Shown here piece by piece: positions 7,508 through 15,654 of a stretch of 35,103 nucleotides of DNA. Under the pieces are notes generated by a model. It searched no databases. It saw only the letters and a program-made list of their open reading frames with translations, and had not been told where the DNA came from. The DNA is taken from the NCBI GenBank assembly GCA_947454305.1, contig CANGJE010000023.1, forward strand, positions 1-35,103, in the 5' to 3' direction. Numbering within the stretch: the first letter of the stretch is position 1; every line of letters starts with the position of its first letter. The DNA comes from Oxalobacteraceae bacterium (GTDB lineage Bacteria; Pseudomonadota; Gammaproteobacteria; Burkholderiales; Burkholderiaceae_D). A program made the position numbers and the translations under genes.

Positions 7508-9940
7508 TTAATTTTTTGTGTAAGTTGCCATCATGCCGTCGAACGTAGCTTTGAGGCTGGTCTTCTGGGCATTGATACTGCCCACTAGGCTATCCATGGC
7601 AGCAAATTGTTTGTTGTAGCGCGCGAGTAGGGCATCCAATCGAGTTTGTAGATTGGTTAAATCAGTTTTGTATTTGTCGTTTTGAGTGGTTGCACCTGTA
7701 CTTTGATTTGTTAGTGCGCCATCTGGGGCCAACAAGCTCGTGAGTTTTTTTACGGCGTCACCGGCAATACCTGCAGGTAAGGTGCTGTAAGTACTGAGGT
7801 TGTTGTAGCCACCAGTAAGTGCTTTGACAACGCCGTCGTAGTTGTTAGTGAGTGCTGTAGTCGCTTTGGCAGAATCTAACGTCATCACGCCTTTTTCATC
7901 AATGCTCAGACCGAGCTGACTCAGATTTTTAATGCCTCCGCTGGCCGTGCTGGAATCGCCAACGATCAATTGCCGCATCTGCTGCTTGACCATCCTTACC
8001 GTGCTGTTACCAACCAATGTCGCGCCATAGGTATCCAGCGTCGACTTAGGATTGGTCGTTTCGGTAATAATGTTATTAAAGTCGTTGTAGGCGGTGACCA
8101 GATCAGACAGTTTGGTTTGAATTGCACTGGTATCGCGGCTCACCATCGAGCTAACGGGTGTGGTGGTCGTAGCTTTTAAATCCAACGTCAAACCTGTAAC
8201 TACATCAGTGATCGTATTCGTCCTCCGAGTGAAGCTAACTCCATCTACAGTCAGATTGGCATCGGATGCGTTCGTGATGTTTGAAAAATTCAACGAGGTG
8301 GTACTGTTCGTCGATAACGAAAAACTCTCGGTTGATCCGGCTTCGCCGGTGATCATAATCTTGTAGGGGCGGGCACTACCGTCATTCACCAACTGGGCCT
8401 TGTAACCCTGGCCAGACGAATTAATCGCTGACACCATTCCTTCGGGTGTATCAGCGTAAGTTTTCGGAGTTAGTTTTGCGCCGGTGATAGCGCGATTGGT
8501 TGATGAGGTGAATTGCAGCGTCTTACCGTCACTTGCCACACTGACGCTCATATCGTTCGAGCCATCCACAATGCGTAGCTGGCTCTGGATATTCTCAGCC
8601 AGTGCTGTCAAAGTGGGTGCGGTTGGAAGCGGAATAATAGACCAATCTTTACCTGCGATGTTGATATCAAAATTGCTGAAATCATTCACGGTAGGGGAGG
8701 TGCCGAAGGCCGCGCCTGTAATGGCTGTTCCTGTGGAGGTTCCACCATTAGCACCCGTATTTAAATTGATAGTTGCCTGATTAGAGAGCTGGGGTGCACT
8801 AATTGTGCGTGATGATTTTGTAGAGCTTATTTCAAGTCGGTTTCCATTAGTAACGGAGACATTTAAATCACTACCGCCATCGAGTGCGCGTAACTGCGAT
8901 TGAATGTTCGCTGCCAAATCATCCATAGTTGCTGTCGTAGGCTTCGGACTCAGGCTGTAGGACTTGCCATCGATTTGAACCGAAAAATTCTTGAAATCAT
9001 TAACTGACGGATTACTCGCGAACTTGACATCGCTGATGACAGCAAAGCTGCTGTTGGTTGAGGTTGGCGTCCCCATCGATGCAGCTGAGCTGGTCAGAGA
9101 AACTGAGCTAATTACACGGCTGGAGGTGGCCGAGGTGATATCAAGTTGATTGGTGTTCGATACCGTAACAGTCAAATCTGTTGAGCCACCGTCTTTTGCG
9201 CGTAATTGTGCTTGTAGATCAGACGCCAGATCAGCCAGGGTCGCGTTGGCAGGATTCGGCGTGAGATTCGTCGTTGTGCCGTCAATCGTAACTAAGAAGT
9301 TACTGAAGTCATCAACCGCCGGCTTGGTACCAAAGCTTATCCCGGCAATCGATGCACTGTTAGTGTTATCTGCAACAGCAGTACCAGCGGAGATACCGCC
9401 TTTGTTGGTTTGTGTAATGGTCATGCTGAATGGACTGCCGCCATTCAGGGAGCTTGTTTTGCTGGCGAATCCAGTACTGATGCTACTTTGTGCTGAAGAA
9501 ACGGCATTCACTTGTATTTGATGCGAACCCACGCTGGCCGTTGGCGAGGCGGTGATAGTCATTGCACTTGTATTGCTATTGCTGGCATTGACGGTGTTAA
9601 AACTATCTCGGTCTTTTAACGCAGTAAGCTTAGTTTTAAGCTCCGACATCATGAACATCACAGCGGAGAGGCCGCTGATCTTGCTCTCGTTTTTGGTGAT
9701 CTTGGCGTTGATCAGATTTTTTTGCGGATTTCCTTCAGCATCAACCAGGCTTTGAGCAAGGTTGGCGACATTCACGCCGGAACCTGCGTTCAGAGAAGTA
9801 AGGATAGCCTGGGCATTCGCCTTGTTAGCCGCTTGCGCCTGCTGTTCTGCCGTCATGGCGTTAGCGGTCGTGCTCGAACTCACGCTGGTTGGCGCGGTTG
9901 CCGCACTGGTAGTGGCTGAGCTGACTGAAGAGGTGGCCAT
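7508..9940 (-). CDS. fliD: Flagellar cap protein FliD, enlarged by three tandem modules
   Basis: FliD caps the growing filament and folds exported flagellin into place. The product has 810 residues, against 468 in E. coli. The N-terminal FliD domain is clear (LTSLNAGSGVNVANLAQSLV; KNLINAKITKNESKISGLSA at about residues 48-95). The C-terminal FliD domain follows about residue 560 (YNDFNNIITETT; LSQLGLSIDEKGVMTLD; a C-terminal helical segment). Between them, residues about 197-492 hold three copies of a roughly 100-residue module of the form FGT.P.V.DFSNF..IDG, then a DLA..IQSQLRA.DGG helix, then V.V.....L.ITS. AGGAA lies 6 bases before the ATG. A sigma-28 promoter is just upstream. No fliS or fliT follows, unlike the common fliDST order. 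Confidence 0.95.
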   Translation of the reverse strand: MATSSVSSATTSAATAPTSVSSSTTANAMTAEQQAQAANKANAQAILTSLNAGSGVNVANLAQSLVDAEGNPQKNLINAKITKNESKISGLSAVMFMMSELKTKLTALKDRDSFNTVNASNSNTSAMTITASPTASVGSHQIQVNAVSSAQSSISTGFASKTSSLNGGSPFSMTITQTNKGGISAGTAVADNTNSASIAGISFGTKPAVDDFSNFLVTIDGTTTNLTPNPANATLADLASDLQAQLRAKDGGSTDLTVTVSNTNQLDITSATSSRVISSVSLTSSAASMGTPTSTNSSFAVISDVKFASNPSVNDFKNFSVQIDGKSYSLSPKPTTATMDDLAANIQSQLRALDGGSDLNVSVTNGNRLEISSTKSSRTISAPQLSNQATINLNTGANGGTSTGTAITGAAFGTSPTVNDFSNFDINIAGKDWSIIPLPTAPTLTALAENIQSQLRIVDGSNDMSVSVASDGKTLQFTSSTNRAITGAKLTPKTYADTPEGMVSAINSSGQGYKAQLVNDGSARPYKIMITGEAGSTESFSLSTNSTTSLNFSNITNASDANLTVDGVSFTRRTNTITDVVTGLTLDLKATTTTPVSSMVSRDTSAIQTKLSDLVTAYNDFNNIITETTNPKSTLDTYGATLVGNSTVRMVKQQMRQLIVGDSSTASGGIKNLSQLGLSIDEKGVMTLDSAKATTALTNNYDGVVKALTGGYNNLSTYSTLPAGIAGDAVKKLTSLLAPDGALTNQSTGATTQNDKYKTDLTNLQTRLDALLARYNKQFAAMDSLVGSINAQKTSLKATFDGMMATYTKN
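8465..9352 (-). repeat. Three tandem ~100-aa modules inside fliD
   Basis: The copies encode residues about 197-298, 299-404 and 406-492. Each carries a DF.NF strand, a helix reading (D/N)(L/I)Q(A/S)QLR, and a closing L.(I/F)(T/S)S strand. Copies are clearly diverged, so this is old or fast-evolving duplication rather than recent slippage. Confidence 0.88.
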
Positions 9941-9962
9941 AAGCTGTTCCTAGTTTTGTTAT

Positions 9963-9989
9963 ATGTCGGTTCGGCGGACTATTCCTTTA
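9963..9989 (-). promoter_or_regulatory. Sigma-28 promoter of fliD
   Basis: TAAAGGAA (9989-9982), 11 bp, ACCGACAT (9970-9963) on the - strand. It has the same layout as the flaG and fliC promoters. The predicted transcript starts only about 15 bases before the ATG, just retaining the AGGAA ribosome site. Confidence 0.78.
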
Positions 9990-10160
9990 GTCACTTCAGC
10001 TGTATTTTTTGTATTCAGCTAGGAAGTGTGCCTCTCGCGCGCGTTTATAAGCAGGAAACATGCCATTTTTGCTCGATCCTGGCCTCGCACTTGCTAAGGA
10101 CTATGAGAGCTGATCGGTGATGTTCGTATGACTACCTTAGTAGGTAGGGGCGGCAAACAA

Positions 10161-10210
10161 GTGGCAAGTGACTGCCACAGCGGCAATCAGACGGGCAATG
10201 CCTTGCCGCT
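10161..10210. promoter_or_regulatory. Probable upstream activator sites: two GGCAA-N4-YTGCC inverted repeats
   Basis: GTGGCA-N6-TGCCAC (10161-10178) contains GGCAAGTGACTGCC. GGCAATGCCTTGCC (10194-10207) is a second copy, centred 31 bp away (about three helical turns). An overlapping pair, AGCGGCAA-N16-TTGCCGCT (10179-10210), is also perfect. The sites lie about 140-185 bp upstream of the expected sigma-54 start, a usual enhancer distance. The same motif occurs twice before the sigma-54 activator gene. Confidence 0.6.
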
Positions 10211-10322
10211 AGGTGACATAACTATCTCTGTTGACGCGATTTTCTTTGCTTATCAAGGCTTTTCTAGGGTAGGAAATCGGAAAAAACGTCACTCTATCGA
10301 CAGTTTCTAGGGTTTCTGAAGC

Positions 10323-10338
10323 TGGCATCAGTTTTGCT
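10323..10338 (+). promoter_or_regulatory. Sigma-54 promoter of the TPR-like gene
   Basis: TGGCAT-N5-TTGCT, with the invariant GG and GC separated by exactly 10 bases, fits the RpoN -24/-12 consensus (TGGCAC-N5-TTGCW). The predicted start is about 70 bp before the ATG at 10418. Confidence 0.85.
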
Positions 10339-10417
10339 TAATAGGTCCTGTCCAGGAAGATTGCGTTGATGCAATTAACCTCAACTTCGAACAAAGCTAT
10401 TAAACAGGAGCTTAACT

Positions 10418-10876
10418 ATGGCTAATCTCGCTCAAGAACTGATTTTTCACGCAGAACACGGTCAACCTTTTAACACCTTACAGGTATCCCGTTTCGCGCC
10501 GGAGGAAATCCGTGAGGCTATTCAAGCTTTGATGGGTCAGGATCGTGATGCGTTGGCTTACGCACTGGGTGATGCCGGTTTAGCTCTCTATCCAGAGAGT
10601 GAAGATATTTTGGCAATCACTAGTTTGCTATCAGTCGTCAGAGAGGATTGGCCGCAAGCGGTTGATCTGCTCAAGCAATTAATGGAAATGCAGACGGGCA
10701 GGGCGACAGTGTTTACGCACTCTATGTTGATCCGTTCCTTGCGCTGCAATCTGGATCTGGCTGAGGCATTTGAAGCGGCGGGTGTCGCACTGGCCTTATT
10801 CCCAGATCATCCTGAGTTATTGAAAGAATATGACGCACTGGCTGAAGCCTTGGGTTTAGGCGCAGTGCAGCGTTAA
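10418..10876 (+). CDS. Small all-helical TPR-like protein, flagellar-linked
   Basis: I do not recognise a named family. The 152-residue product is acidic and predicted to be almost entirely helical, with TPR-like helix pairs (LGDAGLALYPESEDILAITS; WPQAVDLLKQLMEM; AAGVALALFPDHPELLKEYD). It has no signal peptide or membrane segment, so it is probably cytoplasmic. AGGAG lies 7 bases before the ATG. It has its own sigma-54 promoter and precedes the giant flagellin, which also has one. Small helical-repeat proteins commonly act as secretion chaperones, and no fliS is present here, so a chaperone for the giant flagellin is a reasonable but unproven idea. It also resembles short TPR proteins of type III secretion clusters in general character. 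Confidence 0.8.
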   Translation: MANLAQELIFHAEHGQPFNTLQVSRFAPEEIREAIQALMGQDRDALAYALGDAGLALYPESEDILAITSLLSVVREDWPQAVDLLKQLMEMQTGRATVFTHSMLIRSLRCNLDLAEAFEAAGVALALFPDHPELLKEYDALAEALGLGAVQR

Positions 10877-10880
10877 TCGG

Positions 10881-10900
10881 ATTAATAAAAAATTATTAAT
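10881..10900. repeat. AT-only inverted repeat after the TPR-like gene
   Basis: ATTAATAA-AAAA-TTATTAAT is a perfect 8-bp inverted repeat, 5 bp after the stop codon. It contains no GC, so it is a poor terminator. It may instead be a bendable or IHF-type region upstream of the next sigma-54 promoter. Confidence 0.4.
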
Positions 10901-10908
10901 TAGTTAAT

Positions 10909-10943
10909 GGAAAATGCCTGCCGGATTACCGACAGAAATTGCC
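10909..10943. promoter_or_regulatory. Two degenerate GGCAA-type sites upstream of the giant flagellin promoter
   Basis: Read on the - strand, GGCAGGCATTTTCC (10922-10909) is a weak match to GGCAA-N4-YTGCC. GGCAATTTCTGTC (10943-10931) matches with a 3-base spacer. Centres lie about 21 bp apart, roughly 105-130 bp before the predicted start. These are weaker than the sites at 10161 and 16359 and could be chance. Confidence 0.3.
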
Positions 10944-11016
10944 AGGCAGCAGTAGCAAGATTTAAGAAGTAGCAGAAAATAAGTGTAACTATTTGAATTT
11001 AATGGAGTTTTTAACC

Positions 11017-11032
11017 TGGCACGGCGTTTGCA
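11017..11032 (+). promoter_or_regulatory. Sigma-54 promoter of the giant flagellin
   Basis: TGGCAC-N5-TTGCA, with GG and GC separated by exactly 10 bases, is a perfect match to the RpoN consensus. The expected start is near 11043, about 65 bp before the ATG. No sigma-28-like element is seen in this intergenic region. Confidence 0.92.
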
Positions 11033-11047
11033 TAGACTAAATCAACA

Positions 11048-11065
11048 CACGGGATTTCGCCCGTG
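11048..11065 (+). promoter_or_regulatory. Leader hairpin at the start of the giant flagellin mRNA
   Basis: CACGGG-N6-CCCGTG is a perfect 6-bp stem that would begin about five bases into the predicted transcript. A 5' hairpin here could stabilise the message. The ribosome site AAGGAG (11093-11098) is outside it. Confidence 0.5.
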
Positions 11066-11107
11066 AAAGATTAAGCAAGCATAGGACGCCGCAAGGAGAA
11101 ACCAAAA

Positions 11108-14100
11108 ATGGCAGTCATCAATACCAACTTGAAAGCGCTGTTCACACAGTCAGCGCTAAAACGAACCGAAGGCGCACAATCGAAGGCGATGGCGCAGCTA
11201 TCGACCGGCAAGCGGATTAATACCGCTGCGGACGATGCGGCTGGTTTAGCGATTTCAACTCGGATGACGAATCAGATTCGTGGTCTGAATCAAGCGGTTC
11301 GAAATGCGGGCGACGGCATTTCGCTGATTCAGACAGCTGAAGGGGCGACCAACGAAATCACAGACATGATGCAACGCATGCGTGAGTTGGCCGTTCAGGC
11401 AGTCAATGATACGAACGACAATTCGCAGCGTAGCTATCTGGATCTTGAATTCCAACAGCTCAAAGCTGAGATCGTTCATATCTCTGAATCGACCGAATGG
11501 AATGGATTCCCTCTATTGAATGGCACAGCCGGTCAGCGAGTGGGTGAGATGCCAGTCTTTAAAGCGACTTCAGTCAGTCAAGAAGCCGACGTGTTTGTTA
11601 ATCCGACCACCACGCGAACCTTGTCAGGTGCTGATTCCGGCGAAATTCAAACCTTAACCTTTACTGCAGATAACTCAGTACCTACGACAGGCGTTATTAC
11701 CGTCGGCGGTGTCGCCGTGACTATCCCTGCGTCTGCGATTCAAGGTAACAGTGATTCCGACAAATTAAGAAGCTTTACCGCTGCGATTAAGACAGCCTTG
11801 GAAGCAGATCCTAGCTTTGATCCGAATACGTCTGGTAGAACTATTACTCAGACAGACAATGGTCAATTGACGATTAAATATGCTGCGACTGATGCTGATA
11901 TTGGTAATGTGGTGGTGGATGTAGGCGCTACCGGTGTGTCTAGTAGTGTGGCAACGACCCGAGCAGCCGTTGCGATGACGGGTGAAAATTTTGCCAGTGA
12001 TGGTGGCTTCCTCAAGAGTGGTACGCTGAGTTTCTCAGTATCTAGTCTTGGTGTGGTGTCTGCTTCGTTCCTGACGGCGGATAAACAAACGTATACCTTG
12101 AATGGTACAGCCGACCCAACCAACGGCACCATTACCTTTAGCGGTACTGATGGACAAAATCGTAAAGTGATTTCTGAAGATTTGGTCTACACCATGAAGG
12201 ATTCTAGTGGTAGCACGCTGAACTATACCAACCGCGCTGTCGGTTTGTCAGTCGCGATTGATGGTGGTATTCCGCCTTTGCGCGCCGGCGATTTGCGTAT
12301 CAATGGCATTGATATTGGCGCATCTTACGCGTCTGACGATACACTCTCGCCAGCAAATAATGCAGCGGGTAGTGCGATTGCGAAAGCGGCTGCGATTAAT
12401 CGCATGGCATCTTCACGTGGCGCTGACGTAGGTGAGTCGCAATCACTCACATTTACAGGTGTTCCACAACCAGGCACGATAGTCGTGGGCGGTGTTAGCG
12501 TACAGTTGACCAGCGCCGAGAGTACATCGTCGTTGGCCACCGCTAAAATTGCTGCGGCATTGCGTGCGAGTTCATTATTTAATTCGAGTACCAGTCGTAT
12601 TGTTAGTTATGCACCTGGCGGCTCAACCATCAAACTCGATTTCCCAACGTCTGAGCGTGATGTTCCTAGTACCAGCGTTTCGCCAGGTACAACGGGCCTG
12701 AGCCCGATTGTGGATGTCACTCAAGAATATGCAACCTTGCAACCAGGTACGGGTGTCTACGCCAAGGTGAATGAAAACGTATTAACAGGCCAGGCGATGA
12801 CCGTGGGACCTTCGGTCTCTGGCGTAGTATTTATTAATGGTTATGCTTCTGCCGACATTACGACGACACTGAATAACACACGTGCTACGCGCTCCGATGT
12901 GGTGAGTGCGATTAATGCGATCACCTCTAAGACGGGTGTGAAAGCGATTGATACTGGTTATGACTCCAAAGGCGTCACGCTGGTTGCAGCAGATGGTCGC
13001 AATATTGAAGTGTCATTTGAAACCGATAGCAGTGCTGCGTTGTTTGGTCAAAGCATAGGTTTGCGTACTGGCGTACACGCAGGTACCTATTCGCTTGAAT
13101 CAAAAATCGAAGCACCAGTAGTGGTTTCTTCGTCGACGACAGGCGATATTACTCGTACGGGTTTGATCGAAGGTAATTTCACTAAAAACCAATCTGTATT
13201 TAATACGAGTACTCGTGCGATTGTGGCAGCCCCAGTTGCCCAGACTAATGCTGTAACGATTGGTGGTTCTATAGGATCGTCGGATACCTTCTCGGTAACC
13301 ATTAACGGAACAACATTTACGTCTAGCGTTACTACGGACGCACAATCAGTTCGTGATAACTTAGTTTCATTAATCAGTGCAAATACTACCCTCGGCGTGA
13401 CTGCTTCAGCCGGTCGTGGCGTGAATGAATTGTTGATTAATGCGTCGACTGCAGGCACACCATTTACGATCTCAACCGATACCGGTAGCAGTAATACCGG
13501 TACGATTAGTTCCAGCACAGTAGCAGCCAATCAGGCAGCAGCAAGTAAGCCGCTGAATGTGGATGATCTGATGATTAATGGCGTGAAAATTCGTGCTACG
13601 ACAACGGCCGATGACACTAAATCAAGCATTCTTACTGCTAGCAGTGACCTTAGCGCCAGCGCGATAGCGATTGCCGCAGCAATTAATGATTCAGCTAGTT
13701 CCACGGGCGTTCGCGCTTTGGCTAATCCAGTCATTAGCAAAGGTTTGACGACCACCACCAGTGTCCCCTCTACCACTGATGGAGGCACTAGTTATAACTT
13801 ATATATAAACGGTACGACAGTCCCTGTCGTGTTTGTTCAAAACGAAACAGGAACTGCACGTCGTGAAAAAGTGGTTGAGGCGATTAATGCACGTACTGGT
13901 CAGCATGGACTTACCGCTAAAGACAATGGTAGTGGCGTGACTTTGGAATCTGACGGTCGCAATGTATCTATCTGGTTTGATTCAAACCAAAAAGATTTGT
14001 CAGCCGCTAGTTTTGGTTTAGATAAGGGCGGCTCAGTCGCACAGGTATCCCGTATCGCCGTCGGTGGCTCAGTTGGTTCACAAACAGCATCAGTCATCAT

Positions 14101-15070
14101 TAATGGTCAAACCATTACGTCCGATGCTGCTACTGGTGGAACCACCAGCATGGCAAATGCACTGGAAACGGCGATTAATGCCGCAGTTACAGCCGGTACG
14201 CTGAAAAATATTTCAGTCACCAATAACGGTAGCTACTTAGACATTACATCGACGGTCGCTGGGTCTCCGTTCACCCTGAAAGGTGCATCGGTATCGACCA
14301 CGGGTCCAACGTTGACTTTGTCAACGGTCACAGAAAATAGTTACGGTAACAATGATGTCAGCGGTCTGTTAGATGCGACAGCGACATCGACTAACGCACG
14401 TACGGTATACAGCACGGTGCGCATGATTTCTGATCCTGCACTCTTGCCTAAATTACCTGCACCTGAAGGCGCGCCACCATCGGATCAATTGGATGAATTG
14501 CGTGCCACTGGCGAGCCCTTCAAGATTTCGGTGGGCGATAAAGGCTACAGTGCCGATGGTAATTTCGCTGCCCTTGGTTTTGAAGAGGGTACGTTTGGTG
14601 GTCGTTCAAGTGAAGAGATGGATCCTCCACGCGTAGGTCGATTGGCCTTCCAAGTGGGAGCATCCGCGAATCAGTACATTACGATTGACCTGGCAGATTT
14701 TGGTAAAAAAGGATCGATCACAGGTGACATCACAGGTGACGTTGACCTGAATGTTGAAGATCGTCGCGTACGTATTAATACGCGTGATGGTGCTTCCGCC
14801 GTATTGACCTTGCTGGATGATGCGATGGACAAGGTAAATGCAACGCGCGCTACCATGGGTGCGGTGATGAATCGCATGCAGCACGTGATTAACAACTTGT
14901 CGAACGTCACAACTAATTTGTCTGCTTCACGCAGCCAGATTGAAGACGCCGACTACGCTGCTGCAAGTACCGAGCTGGCTAAAGCGCAAATCATGCAACA
15001 GGCCGCCACCGCGGTGCTGGCACAAGCGAACACCAGCCAGCAAACTGTACTGAAGCTGCTGCAGGGTTAA
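11108..15070 (+). CDS. Giant flagellin, 1320 aa (sigma-54 class)
   Basis: This is a second flagellin, with conserved filament-core ends and a very large surface region. Residues 1-150 have the D0/D1 pattern (MAVINTNLKALFTQSALKR; LSTGKRINTAADDAAGLAIS; RMRELAVQAVND). The last 90 match the C-terminal core (NNLSNVTTNLSASRSQIEDADYAAASTELAKAQ in outline; ending TVLKLLQG). The roughly 1080 residues between are repeated beta-rich modules. They include INGI/INGV 'IN' modules with AAAIN helices, as in FliC, and VGG.V or IGGSIGS modules with T.AGTPFT endings. AAGGAG lies 9 bases before the ATG. A perfect sigma-54 promoter is upstream. Flagellins above 1000 residues are known from marine gammaproteobacteria, where they make thick filaments. 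No clear terminator follows. Confidence 0.95.
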   Translation: MAVINTNLKALFTQSALKRTEGAQSKAMAQLSTGKRINTAADDAAGLAISTRMTNQIRGLNQAVRNAGDGISLIQTAEGATNEITDMMQRMRELAVQAVNDTNDNSQRSYLDLEFQQLKAEIVHISESTEWNGFPLLNGTAGQRVGEMPVFKATSVSQEADVFVNPTTTRTLSGADSGEIQTLTFTADNSVPTTGVITVGGVAVTIPASAIQGNSDSDKLRSFTAAIKTALEADPSFDPNTSGRTITQTDNGQLTIKYAATDADIGNVVVDVGATGVSSSVATTRAAVAMTGENFASDGGFLKSGTLSFSVSSLGVVSASFLTADKQTYTLNGTADPTNGTITFSGTDGQNRKVISEDLVYTMKDSSGSTLNYTNRAVGLSVAIDGGIPPLRAGDLRINGIDIGASYASDDTLSPANNAAGSAIAKAAAINRMASSRGADVGESQSLTFTGVPQPGTIVVGGVSVQLTSAESTSSLATAKIAAALRASSLFNSSTSRIVSYAPGGSTIKLDFPTSERDVPSTSVSPGTTGLSPIVDVTQEYATLQPGTGVYAKVNENVLTGQAMTVGPSVSGVVFINGYASADITTTLNNTRATRSDVVSAINAITSKTGVKAIDTGYDSKGVTLVAADGRNIEVSFETDSSAALFGQSIGLRTGVHAGTYSLESKIEAPVVVSSSTTGDITRTGLIEGNFTKNQSVFNTSTRAIVAAPVAQTNAVTIGGSIGSSDTFSVTINGTTFTSSVTTDAQSVRDNLVSLISANTTLGVTASAGRGVNELLINASTAGTPFTISTDTGSSNTGTISSSTVAANQAAASKPLNVDDLMINGVKIRATTTADDTKSSILTASSDLSASAIAIAAAINDSASSTGVRALANPVISKGLTTTTSVPSTTDGGTSYNLYINGTTVPVVFVQNETGTARREKVVEAINARTGQHGLTAKDNGSGVTLESDGRNVSIWFDSNQKDLSAASFGLDKGGSVAQVSRIAVGGSVGSQTASVIINGQTITSDAATGGTTSMANALETAINAAVTAGTLKNISVTNNGSYLDITSTVAGSPFTLKGASVSTTGPTLTLSTVTENSYGNNDVSGLLDATATSTNARTVYSTVRMISDPALLPKLPAPEGAPPSDQLDELRATGEPFKISVGDKGYSADGNFAALGFEEGTFGGRSSEEMDPPRVGRLAFQVGASANQYITIDLADFGKKGSITGDITGDVDLNVEDRRVRINTRDGASAVLTLLDDAMDKVNATRATMGAVMNRMQHVINNLSNVTTNLSASRSQIEDADYAAASTELAKAQIMQQAATAVLAQANTSQQTVLKLLQG

Positions 15071-15166
15071 TAGCGGGGTTTGATGTAGTTATAAAAGGAC
15101 TATTGACCCTTAGGGGTGTTGCTGTGACACAATACTATCTGTCGGTGTAGTTATCCGAGGGTAGAG

Positions 15167-15412
15167 ATGGATCAGAATTCGAACCAGAACAGGCGCCGCA
15201 TCATGTTCAGGCTGATACGCATTACGTTGATCGCTTTTGTCTTGTTGTTATTGACGATAGTGATGAATCCCAAGCGCTATTTGCCACCCGACATGAGCGT
15301 AGGCGAGTTTTTTCAGGCCCTATTAGGGGTCGTCATGCTTTCCGGTGTGATGGCCGCTGTCGTGTTTCGAGCCTGGAACGACTATCAACGTAAAAAACGC
15401 GAAAAAAAATGA
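15167..15412 (+). CDS. Small two-TM membrane protein, unknown function
   Basis: The 81-residue protein has a basic N-terminus (residues 1-15), two hydrophobic segments (about 13-33 and 47-68) and a very basic tail (YQRKKREKK). Both ends are therefore predicted on the cytoplasmic side. GAGGGTAGAG directly precedes the ATG. Its stop overlaps the next start by 4 bp, so it leads a tightly coupled three-gene operon. I recognise no family, and its position after the giant flagellin does not by itself prove a flagellar role. Confidence 0.75.
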   Translation: MDQNSNQNRRRIMFRLIRITLIAFVLLLLTIVMNPKRYLPPDMSVGEFFQALLGVVMLSGVMAAVVFRAWNDYQRKKREKK

Positions 15413-15654
15413 ATTCCGCTAACCAAACCGCTCAGGATGGCGCGCCAAATTGCTGGCAGTGTCGTCACTTTGGCGTTAGCTGGGATCCCAAACTTCCTTA
15501 TCTTTGCCGGCTGATGGGCTTTAAGAGCCGCGTCACTCCTTCAGTTGAAGTATTGCGCGCTGATGGCCAGCGCTGCCGCGGCTTTGTAGCAAAACCCGGT
15601 ACGGCAAACTCAGCTTCATCGAATTCCTCCTCTACCTACCGGCGTTCCGCATGA
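15409..15654 (+). CDS. Small Cys-rich protein, possible metal-binding
   Basis: The 81-residue protein has four cysteines in a pattern suggestive of a zinc site: CWQC near residue 15, YLCRLMG near residue 32, and QRCRGF near residue 56. The C-terminal 20 residues are Ser/Ala-rich and look unstructured. Start and stop overlap both neighbours by 4 bp (ATGA), so all three genes are translationally coupled. No membrane segment or signal is seen. Function is unknown. Confidence 0.72.
   Translation: MNSANQTAQDGAPNCWQCRHFGVSWDPKLPYLCRLMGFKSRVTPSVEVLRADGQRCRGFVAKPGTANSASSNSSSTYRRSA

Larger units (their letters stand above)
9941..10417. other. Divergent regulatory region between fliD and the TPR-like gene
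   Basis: This 477-bp gene-free stretch holds, from left to right, the leftward sigma-28 promoter of fliD, a cluster of GGCAA/TTGCC inverted repeats (10161-10210) and a rightward sigma-54 promoter (10323-10338). A 60-codon frame at 10128-10310 lies across the inverted repeats, has no ribosome site and is not considered a gene. Confidence 0.8.

Noticed and set aside
10128..10310. 60-codon + strand frame between fliD and the TPR-like gene
   Set aside because: It has no ribosome site, it covers the GGCAA inverted repeats, and the region is better explained as regulatory DNA.
13087..13530. 147-codon - strand frame opposite the giant flagellin
   Set aside because: It is a shadow of the flagellin repeats, rich in Val/Ala/Thr as expected from the complement, with no independent signals.
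15071..15166. Terminator or sigma-70 promoter between the giant flagellin and the three-gene operon
   Set aside because: The only hairpin (ACCC-TTAG-GGGT) is short and lacks a T run, and no -35/-10 pair with good spacing could be fixed.
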